This document shows, piece after piece, positions 47,309 to 59,300 of a DNA stretch of 64,000 nt. A model generated the notes under the pieces. The model worked only from the letters and a program-made list of their open reading frames with translations, was not told the origin of the DNA and did not search any database. A program made the translations under genes and the position numbers. The DNA lies in assembly GCF_932294415.1 (NCBI RefSeq), contig NC_065536.1, forward strand, positions 34,964,354 to 35,028,353. The letters run 5' to 3'. The stretch comes from Quercus robur. Its lineage: Eukaryota; Streptophyta; Magnoliopsida; Fagales; Fagaceae. Position 1 is the first letter of the stretch. Each line of letters opens with the position of its first letter.

Positions 47309-50300
47309 TATCTCTATATTATCCTTCTATAACTTGCTAAAACTCCCCCTTATTGATTCTAATCGACTCCTATATAATGCTTTTGTGATGATATCAACAA
47401 GTTGGCCTTCAGATTTCTCAAACGGTGTAGCAATTGCTCCATTTAGAATCTTATCTCTCACAAAATGGCAGTCTACTTCAATAACTAGGTATATCAGTTA
47501 CAATCCCCCAATAACTAGTGAATCTATTATCACTAATGTCATCAATGACAGTCCTGAATCAACATTCATGGTGGAGCACTTCTCTTGGGGCATGTTAAGG
47601 ACCCTTCTGATAGATGGCAATCAAAGGAGTGAACACAAGTAAGAAATGACTTGCACTTTGCATGATGGATACAGGTATAGATGTCAAAGACAATCTTATG
47701 CAGGTAAGTGACCACCTCTAAGGCTCTAACTCAATATGACATAAGTGGGGTATAGGATATGCATTGGACACACATGATGTTGGCCAAACAGATCTGTCCA
47801 ATAAAGTACAATTGAGACAAGAAAAATGTTCTGCAATCAATAGTACCAAATCTTTTCAATCTAATGAACTTGGTGTCAGGGTTCTTTTATATTGACCACA
47901 AAAACTATTTATTAACAAACAGGGTCATAGTATATGACCTATGTGGACAAAAAATTAAGACCTTCTCACAGTAAAGAAAAAAGTATCGATACTGACATAA
48001 TCAGAACTTTTTCCTATTAGGAACTCACCATTTGGCCTCATTCATGGCTCTATTCCCGAAAAGCGTTGCCTTTGTAGCTATGGCAAGCATGGGATGCAGC
48101 AGCAGAAGCTTTCTAATCTCCTGAACTACAGTTTCTAACACAGTCTGAATAGAATGGCTTTTTCTGCATACCAAACAGTTAAACATTAAGATTAGGTACA
48201 ATCTAAGAATCTGACAGACTTTATAAGTAAATATTCAATCCAATAATTATCAAATTTCACAGCATTTATCAAAGTAACTAACAATAATCAAAAGTTGAAT
48301 GCATATATGTTACAACATCTGGGGGAACATGAAAGCTTGAATAATCTAATGTTACTAGATCATACAAATTCAGTGAAGGAAAAATAATTTCTTTAAACTC
48401 TACCACCTATTCTGGCATAAATAGATTCGTATACCAATCTGTGGACAAACTTCTTGTAGCAAAGATCAACACCTAACTTTGCATCAATTATACTTGGGAT
48501 CTGTTTGGATGCTTGGATTTGGCATTAGATTTGGGTCTTGGATTTGGAATTAGAGGGCCCAATGCCAAATACATTGTTAGGATCTTTAGGTTGAGCATGT
48601 AATTGGCTTTGAGTTCCAATCCATAACAAAACAAAAAATTTGTAATTCCAAACCTCAGCCATTCCACATTTCTCTTGAACTCATGCCAGAGTGCAGACCC
48701 ACCCCCCCCACCACCCTGCCTCCTCAACTTCTCAAAGCCAGCAGCAACTCAATGCAATACCCCAACAACGGCGATGACATTTGTTGTCTCGGGAAGTGTG
48801 TTTTGGGCATTCAAAATTAACTACCCTAACACACATAAGTATTATTTTTATATGTGGGTGCTGAGACAATAAACCTGGAGTGGTTTTTGATTACGAGTAT
48901 CAGGAGGAGACATGGGAGGTAAGCAAAGAAGACAGGGAAGAGAACTGTCAAGACCAGGGGAAGAAGAAAAATAGTACGTAGACTCAAGAAAGGTAACATC
49001 AGCACTAATAAAATGCCAACAAAGGGTAGGTGAGTAGCACTTGTATCCTTTCTGAGCACAAGAGTACCCAAGGAAAATGCACTTGATCAATCTAGGGTCA
49101 AATTTGATAAGCTTGAACCTTTTCTGAAGGTGTAAAGGTGTTAATTGAGTGAATCTAAAACTCGGATGCTTAAAGCTCTTAGATCTAAGGAACGAGATTG
49201 TTTGTGACAGTAGTGGTGAAAGGCCAACAAATCAATTCCAAAACCCATATGTTGGAGGCAGTGGAGGGTAGACGGAACAATGGTAGTGGAAGAAATAAAG
49301 GAAAGAAATTAATGCTGAATTCTTAAAATTCAAATATTGCAAATCTTGGTAGTCAAACCCATGATTCACGCGAGAGGGACTCTAGGAAGGAGAAAGCACA
49401 GATTAGGACGAAGATCACGTCTACTATAAATGGAATTGTTTCAAGCAGGACTAAAGGTGGTTTGATTTTGAATGACATGCACCGAGAATCAGATGGAGCT
49501 AATATGCACCGAGATGATTTTCTCAAAGGTCAATGATTCCAATGCTACCGTGGATGAGTATTAGTGTTCCAATGGACCTATAGACACTTTTAGTGGGTTG
49601 GAACTCACACATGATGGTGATGTGGCCTTGTAACGCGACATCCAAAGGATCCTCCAAGAGCATACAGACAATGTCATCAAGAAATGGGGGAACTCTAAAC
49701 AGTGGGTTCTTGAATTACAAGATGGGAGGAGGGTGGCAATTCCGATTCAAATCTCTTTGCCACTGGGAGATGCCGTTGATGGATTTGATGAATCAAATCA
49801 AATGACGGTGGTACCAATGGTGTCACTGGACTCAAAGGAGATAATATTAGGATAGGAAGAAGGGGATGACAATGTTGTGGACAATTGGATTTCAAATGTC
49901 TATTCCAAGGATGCTTTTCAGTCTACAGAGGGGTGTTTGTTTCCTCTAACTGTTGAACCACTGGCTTATGCCTATGGGTGTCACAAATAACTGTGAAGGG
50001 CTAGCAATTTTAGGTGTAGAGAAATTAATGGGTAAGGACAATTACTCAGTGTGGTTCCAAAGTAGATTCAATAGGTTTGACGATTTTTTGGGGACATCTC
50101 TAAAAGGTTTGGAAGAGCCAACAACCAAGTTTTTGTTGGCTGTTGAAGCTCAATTACAATAGAGAGCTACTAAGGAAAAGATTCAAAGAACAGTGAAGGG
50201 TACAAGAGGGAAAGGAATAAGGGAGTTGGTAGAGATAAGGAGAGATCCATATCAGATTTGAAGCTATTTTTCTTTAGAACATTAATGGATTGGTTGGCTG

Positions 50301-53300
50301 CTTTGCGGAACCAATCCTTTCCATCCTTTCTTGATTTCTTAGATTCTTGTAATTTTTGTTCTTGATTGTTTGAACCCTTGTACACTCCCTGTGTACTAGG
50401 GTGTTCCATTTTTTTGAGATCAATAAACTTTTACTTATCAAAAAAACACTCTAGTGCACCAACCCCCTATAGTCTCTCCATACTTGGTAGCTATAACTTG
50501 ACACCATAAACAATTGGCTTCACTCCCGAATCGCCAAAGCCATTTTCCAAGCAGGGCTTGGATAAACAATCCAATCCTCTAGATCCCCAAACCACCTGCC
50601 TCAATCAGCCAACACACCTTATTCCAAGTAACTAGCGGATATTTAAAAGCTTCCTCAGAATTCCCCACAAGAAATTTTTTTGGATCCTTTCTAATCTAGC
50701 CGCCACAGTTTGAGGAATAGTAAACAAGGATAAGATATATGTGGGAAGACTTGACAAGGTACTTTTCAGCAAAGTTAATCTTCCCCCTTTTGATAAGTAT
50801 AAACGCTTCCAACCAGATAGCTTCTTCTCCATTTTTTCTATAATAGGATTCCAAATTGATGAATCCTTAAAATGAGCCCCAAGAGGTATACCCAAGTAAT
50901 TCATGGGCAACCTACCAATTTTGCAACCTAAAACATTAGCCAAAGCATTCAAACTCCCTACCTCCCCCACTAGAACAATCTCACTCTTACCCACATTGAC
51001 TTTCAAACTCGTGATAGCCTCAAAGAAAATCATCACCATCCTATTATATAATAGTTGTTCCTTGGTTGCATCACAAAATAAGATAGTGTCATTAGCAAAA
51101 AGAAGATGAGAAATATGCAAACCTCCCTGCGCGTGGGAATTCACTTGAAATCCACTAAGAAAGCCTCCCTTTTCCGTTCTTTTCAACAGCCTACTTAACA
51201 CTTCAATCACCAATAGGAAAAGAACAAGAGACAAGGAATCCCCTTGACGAAGATCCTGAGTACTACCAAAGAAACCCGCTGGTGAGTCATTGACAAGGAC
51301 TGAAAAATGGATTGTAGAAATGTAGACCTTCATCCACCTCCCCCACTTCTCTCCAAAACCCATCCTCTCCGTAAGATAAAACAAAACATCCCAATTCATA
51401 TGATCATAAACCTTCTCAATATCTAGCTTGACAATTACAATGCCAATCTTCATTCTACTATCCAAGCATTCATTTTCAATGAGAATGGAATCACGAATCT
51501 ATCTCCCTCCAACAAAAGAATTCTAAGAATTAGAAATGAGTTTATCCAGTACACAACGACGCCTATGTGCCAACACTTTTGACAACAGCTTATACAAGCT
51601 ACCCACAAGGCTAATCGGACGAAAATCCTTAATGTTAATAGCATTGGTCTTCTTGGGAATTAAACAAAGAAAACTGGCATCAAGGGATTTTTCAAAGATG
51701 CGAGTTCTATGAAAATCCACAAAGAAAGCCATCACATCCTCTTCTACCACACTCCAACACTTCTAAAAGAAGCCCATAGTAAAACCATTCGGCCTAGGGG
51801 CCATATCACCTTTAGTCTCCTTTATAACCCACCAATATCTCCTCTTTATCAAACTCCTTCTCTAAAGATATCCTCTCTGTCTCATCTAAACAAGCAAAAT
51901 CTAGGCCATCAATAGTAGGCCTCAAAGATTGAGGCTCCTGATATAAATTCTTATAAAACTCCACCACCTGATCCTGAACCTCCCTATCATCCTCGTAAAG
52001 AACACCCTCAACCTCCACACCCCTAAAGTGATCGGTTCTCCTGTGCGAGTCAGCCACCCTATGAAAAAACCAAGTGTTATTATCCCCCTCTTTTATGAAC
52101 AAGGCCTTTGATTTTTGCCTCCAAGAAATCTCCTCCAAAGAAGCTAAATGCATGATATCAGCTTTGATCACAGTTCTTCTAGTTTTATCTTCCTGAGACA
52201 GAACTTGCAGCCCTTCTTTCATATCTAGATCCAACGACCCTCTCAAAAGACATTTTTTCCTAAAAGCCACATCCCCAAACACATGCATGTTCCAATGCTT
52301 CAAGTCACCTTTCAAGGCTTTCAACTTACAAGCTAGAACATAACTTGGAGGCCCCAAAAAGTGATATCCATTCCACCACTGACGAACTCTTTCCACAAAA
52401 CCCTCCACCTTCAACCACATATTTTCAAATTTAAAAGAACTCTTCCCCCTCGGCATACCTCCTGCCTCTATTATAATAGGACAATGATCCGACACCACCC
52501 GAGGAAGAATCTTTTGGGTCACATCCAAAAAGTGATCCTCCCAGTAAGTTGAACTAGAGCTCTATCAATTCTAGACATGGACGGATTATCAGAATCTCGA
52601 AACCACGTGTAATCACCCCCTCTTTCCAAAGGCAGATCAACCAAATTACTTTTCTCAATAAAGTCAAAAAATTTAAACATGGCTGAACTAAAAGAGTTAC
52701 AGCCAAGTCTCTCTACTGGATATCTGATGATGTTTGAATCACCAACCAAACACCAAGCCAAGCTCCACCACAACCTCACAGAATCAAGTTCCACCCACAA
52801 TGCATTTCTAGCACCATCATCAAAAGGACCATACACCCCCAAACAAACCCATTCAAAACCATCTACCACTCCCGTCAACATAACAGAAACAAAAAATCTA
52901 CCTACAAAACAATCAACTTTCTCAAATACCCTCCTATCCCATGCCAACAAAATTCCCCCAACAGTGTGAATGGCATCCAAAATTCCCCCAACAATGTGAA
53001 TAGCATCCAGTACAACCCAATCTACAAAAGGGCTGCCCCATAGACTTTTCACAATGGTAGAGTTGGTGCTATCCAACTTAGTTTCCTGTAAACAAACAAC
53101 ATCACCCTGCCACTCCTTAAGCATATTTTTCACAATATCCCTCTTATTAAAACTATTTAAACCCCTCACATTTCAAGATAGAATCTTCAAGATCATGGAT
53201 ACTGATCTGAGCCCAATACAATGGATTTCACACTACCTCTTGTAGTCCTCCCAGAATGCCCATCATAATTAATATTAGAAATTAAATTCCACAATTCCCT

Positions 53301-56300
53301 CATACCTTTTTTGCTTGAGTTCCCTATCCGATGAGGATTAACAGCTGCAACCTTTTCTTTCCAAGCTTTCTCAAGTTGTTGAAAGAAAACAATGCATTGT
53401 CTCTCATAGGATGCAATGAGAAAACCCACATACTTACCAAAACCCGACGGTGGTGGTGGGTGGGAGAGAGGTTGGTTTTTCATGGGAGAGGTGGGAAACT
53501 CTCATTGAGGAGATCCAATATTCTTCAATGTAACAACACCCTAAAACCTAAACCTAAACCTATATGGAGTTCTCCTTATTTAGATTGGTCATATCTGGGT
53601 TCGGAAGACAAGCTTCTGGTGGAATTTTGCTCATGTGGGATTGAAGGGTGGTTGAAAAGGTGGAGGAAGCGGTGGGGCATTTTTTGGTGTCTTGCAGATT
53701 TAAAAATGTTGGTGATCAGTTTGAGTGGGCTTTCCTAGGTATCTTTGGACCAAATTTGAACAAGAAGAGTAAACTTATGTGGGAGGAATTGGCAAGACTT
53801 AATAGCGGGTGGAATTTTCCATGGTGTTTGGGAGGTGATTTTAATGTTATTCATTCTCTATTAGAGAGGTTAGGGGCGAAAAGATATACTCATTCCATTA
53901 TGACTTCTCTGAATTTATCTCTCTTCATGGGCTTATGGACACTCCTTTGGAGGGGGGCCTTTACACATGGTCTAACTCTTGCTCAACTTCTAGAAAAAAC
54001 CGGTTTCTCTTCTCTCTCCAATTTTTGCAAAGTATTTCACACATTTATCCCAAAGAAGACTACCTAAAGTGCTATCTGATCACTTTCCAATTCTATCGGA
54101 GGGTGGGAGTCATCAGAGAGGAGAATCCCCTTTCATTTTGAGAATATGTGGTTGAAGGCGAACGGGTTTTTGGACAAGGTGAAGTCCCGATCAGAGAATT
54201 ACCATTTTCAAGGGAATCCTAGTGACATACTGGCCAAGAAATTGACAGCTTTAAAATTGGATCTAAAAGAGAGGAATGAAACAGATTTCAATAATGTCAC
54301 TGCTAAGAAACAGCAACTATGGAGTAAATTGAATGCCTTAGATGTTCGAGAGGAGAGTCAACCTCTAACAGATGAGGAAAATGAGAAAAAGCAACCCTTC
54401 ATTCTAAACTTAAGAAGACCACTTTGTTAGAAGAAATTAGCTGGAGACAAAAGTCAGAAGTTCTATACTTAAAGGAAGGGGACTCCAATAGAAGAAATAA
54501 CTAGGATGGCCAACTCCAATAGAAGAAATAACTGTACTGAGAATCTTATCGTTGATGGGGTTTTGACTTCCAACTAGGATATGACTGCCGATTGTATTAT
54601 GCAATTCTATATGAATTTACGAATTTATACTCGCGGCAAGTTCACCGGCCTTTCTCGGATGTGTTGGAATTTCCAAGGATTTTAGGGAATAAAGTAGATT
54701 GGTTAGAGAGACCTTTTGAGGAGAAAGAGATTTTTGAAGTCATCAAGGATTTTAACGGGGACAAATCACCTGGGCCAGATGGTTTTCCAATGACATTCTT
54801 TCAATCTTGTTGGGGGATTCTCAAATCAAATATCATAGCTGCGTTCCACCATTTTCATGTTAAAGGTCAATTTGAAAAAAGTTAGGATGCAACCTTTATT
54901 GCTGTCATTCCAAAAAAATCTACAACAGTTGAAGTAAGAGATTTTCGTCTTATCAGTCTTATTGAGGGGATTTATAAAATTATTGCTAAAGTTTTGGCTA
55001 TTTGATTTTGCATGGTTCTAGGAGATATCATTTCAAAGCCTCAGAATGCTCTTATTCTAAACAGGCGGATTCTTGATCCCGTACTCATTGATAATGAATG
55101 CCTTGACAGTTAGGTTGAAGTCTAGTCACCCAAGTTTACTGTGTAAATTGGACATAGAAAAGGCCTTTGATCACGTGAATTGGGGCTTTCTTATACACTT
55201 GCTTAAGCGCTGTGGATTCCCTAATAAGTGGAGGCGGTGAATTTCTTTTTGTTTATCTACTGTTCGTTTTTCTATCCTTATTAATGGATCTCCCTGCAGT
55301 TTTTTTGGGAGTTCAAGGGGGTTGCGGCAAGGAAATCCTTTGTCCCCTTTGTTATTTATGTTGGTTATGTAAGCCGTTGGTAGAATGTTGGATAAAGCTA
55401 TTAAGGAAGGTCACATGTCAAGTTTTCATGTAGGTGATTCAAAAGGAAGATCTTTGGTGATTTCTCATCTCTTTTTGCTGACGATACCCTAATTTTCTGA
55501 GATTTTGACCTTGATCAAATGCTAATACTCCTCATGGCGCTCATTTGGTTTGAGGCTATGTCAGGCCAGAAAATAAACCTAAGTAAGTCTGAATTGGTGC
55601 TTGTGGGGGCAGTTCATAACATTGAATTATTAGTGGCCGTCCTAGGCTGTAAGAAAGGTTCTCTTCCTTTGAAATATTTGGGTCTTCCTTTGGGTGCAAA
55701 ATTCAAGGATAAGATAATATAGAATCCAATTCTGGAGAAGGTGGAAAGGAAATCAACGGCTTGGGAAAAATTATATTTACCTAAGGGAGGTAGAGTCACT
55801 TTAATTAAGAGCACTCTCTCAAATCTACCTACTTATTTTCTTTCCTTATTTCCTATCCCCACTTCTGTGGCTAACCATCAATGGAACTTTTTATGGGGTG
55901 ACCTAGGGGATGAACCCAAATTTCATCTTGTTCAATAGGCTACTGTTTGCGCTACACTTTCTTTAGGTGTTCTAGCTCATTCTCTAGTCCTTACGAAGTC
56001 AGTTTGTGGAAAGATATAAGACGGGGATGGCCCCCTTTGTCTCGGTTTATCTTGTATGAAGTTAGGGATGGATCAAAAGTGCAGTTTTGGCAAGACTGGT
56101 GGTGTGGAATGACTTCTCTTGCTAACTACTATCCCAAATTATTTAGGATTTGCCGAAACAAGGAGGCAAGTGTGGCTGATCTTATTAAGTACACCAATGG
56201 AGTCCTTCATTGGGATATACATTTTTTTAGGGATGTGCAGGATTGGGAATTGGAAGTTTTATCAAGCTTCATGGATACCATTTATGGCACTCCTGTAAAG

Positions 56301-59300
56301 GGGATTAGGGAGGATGAGAGGTGTTGGTTACCTACTAGGAGTAAAGGGTTTGTGATTAGTGTGTATTACCATCTTCTAGCTGGCCAGTGATCATTTTTTT
56401 TCCCCTTGGAAGAGCATTTGGAAGCAGAAGGTTCCTTCTAGAGCGACTTTCTTTGTATGGACTGCTGCCTTGAGAAAAAGTCTGACAATTGACAATTTAA
56501 GAAAAAGAAAGGTATGTATTTTGGATTGGTATGCATACTCCTACTCCCTATATACCTCGGTTGTCTCTTTTTCTATATCAATAAATCTTTATTACTTATA
56601 AAATATATATATATATATATATCTAGCTTTTTTAGAAGGCTTTTGCATCAGTTTTAGTTCAGTATCTCAATTCGTTAAATATTTAATTTGAGTTCTAAAA
56701 ATTTTAGTACAGATTATTCTTTTTTGCAATGTCTTTCTCCCATCTTCCAAACTTCTCTGCACCAAGATTAACTTTCACCAGTTAAGAAGAAGGCAATTGG
56801 CTATAAATCAATGTTTCCATCTATGTATCTTTGTGCTAGTCACTGAATCAAATCCCATTTCAAAAGCAGAGAGACAACAGCAAAGGGCCCTTAGCTATTG
56901 CTTGCAGATAAAAATCCTTAGGCAGGCACTGGGGCTTCCTCAAATTGGAGACCAAATTTGGAACCTTGAATTGTAAACAATAACTGGGTATATCGAATAA
57001 CTTTCCCGACATCATACTAACACAGGCAGCAAAAAGCTACCAGGAAAGCGAGCTTAAAGATCAAATTATTCAAAAGGACAATTTTGATGTGAGGCCTCAC
57101 AGGAATTCTACAAAGTTTTACATACTTAGCATGAGAAACAAAAAACCAAACCAGGGAAGAAACATGGCTGTTGGCAAATCAGCAAGTGACTAACATTATT
57201 TCTATATAAAGGAAAAGAAAAATGGATTAACCACGCCAACTTTTGTAAAACAATGACTAAAAGATAAGTATACTATGTACACAATTCTAAGCCACATAGT
57301 TGTATCTGATACCTGTTATTACCCCTTAGTGGCAAACATGTTGAGGCACGATCTATCCAATGGAAAGCCCCAATGCTGGTAAGAAAGGGATCCACATTCA
57401 GATATTAACAATTAAGTTACTTCAATCATGCCAAAACCAGCAAAAACTTCACAATGCATATCATGCCAAATGGAAGAAACATCACATAATAATTGTTTAA
57501 CTTTAAAATATTCAAATTCTATTTATTAATATATTTGAAGCATGGAAATAGAAATTGTTTGTTGCAATTTTCATATCTAAGGCCAAAAAGGAATCTTAGT
57601 AACCTAATATCTGAAGTCAGGCATCTAAACCAGTAAGCAATTATTTATCAGCATTTAAGAAAATTTCTATTATGTAACCTACTAGGCCCAACTCTATGTG
57701 CAGTGAATAAGGCCCAACTCTATAATAGATCTCCTGTATGTGCAGTGAATAAGGCTCCATCAGTTTCATGAAAAGTAGCTTCCTGCTAAAAACAATTTAC
57801 TGTGAAGGCATTCAGTGAACATGTCTTTGATTCAACTAATTTTCCTAGAAAAGTGGCACTTATTATAGAGGCAACCAATGCTATCCAATATATAACTGTG
57901 AAGTCAATTTTCAACTTTTTTTTTTATAAGAAATAAAGATTTATTGATATCAAAGAAAGAGACACCCAAGTACACAGGGGGTACAGGGGTATTCAATCAA
58001 TTACAAAAATTACATAAGTCAATTTTCAACATTTTAGAAAGAGCATCTCTGCTTAGGTCCATAGTGGATCATGAGCCCATTTGCAGAGGAATAAAGAATC
58101 AAACAGACGCTAGTAAACACACCCCCCGGGGTCCCCCTTTCTCCCTTCCCCAAGCAGAAAACTTTAAAAAGGATTTTGTAATGGTCTGTTCCAAAGGCCC
58201 ATGGCCATGAGTCCTGTTTAAACTGTGAAGTCAATTTTCAACATTTTTTTGATAAGTAATAAAGATTTATTGATATCAAAGAAAGAGACACCCAAGTGCA
58301 CAGGGAGTACAAGGGTATACAATCAATTACAAATATTACATAAGTCAATTTTCAACATTTTAGATAGAGCATCTCTGCTTAGGTTACCATTGTGGATCAT
58401 GAGCCCATTTGTAGAGGAATAAATAATCAAACGAAGGCTAGTAAACACACACCCCAGGGTCCCCCTTTCCCCCTTCCTCAAGCAGAAAACTTTAAAAAGG
58501 ATTTTGTAATGGTCTGTTCCAAAGGCCCATGGCCATGAGTCTTATTGTTTTAAGTCCTTTTTCTATTTGGTTTAGAAGTTATTAATTACTTTTTCTATTT
58601 TATTAGTAATCCTAGTCTTTTTAGGAATAGGTTATTTAGGAGTCCTAGTTCTTCTAGGAAAATATCTAGCAATAGTCTATATAAAGGCTTTATTGTAATT
58701 AGTAACATTGATAGAGAGATTGATTTAAAAAAAAAAAAATTTCCAACAGCTTATTTTAAGCTTTGAGGTATGATTGCCAAATGTGATTGCTTAGGAGTTA
58801 GGAGAACATAGATGTGAATCATGTGATTGCCTGGTGTTTTATCTTTCTTTATTTCATGCACTATTCCTTGTTTTAATACCAAACAGCCATCAACGCATTC
58901 AAAATCCTATTGTTTCATTACCTAAACCCTTAAACATCAACCTCATTTAATAACCCTTCAAAACAAACCTCAGCAATAATTCTACTTTAGTGCTGAATAT
59001 CTAATGATCCTACATCAAAATTGGTATCACAACCCATTCAAGCTTCCATCTGCAGTGGGGTAAGAAGAAGGGGGGGGATTGTTAAAGCCAACAAACTCCT
59101 AGAAAACAATACAGAAATATAATATTCCATATTACATGACAAACCTGTCAATCAGGAGCATATGAACACAAGTGCCATATGCTTTTTCCTTCTGAATCCG
59201 ATAGTGCAATGTCTTTAATCCAGAAGGTAAAAGAATCAAATTATAACCTTCCACAATTGAAATAAGCTTATCAAGGAAACAATAACGAAGTATGGCCAAA

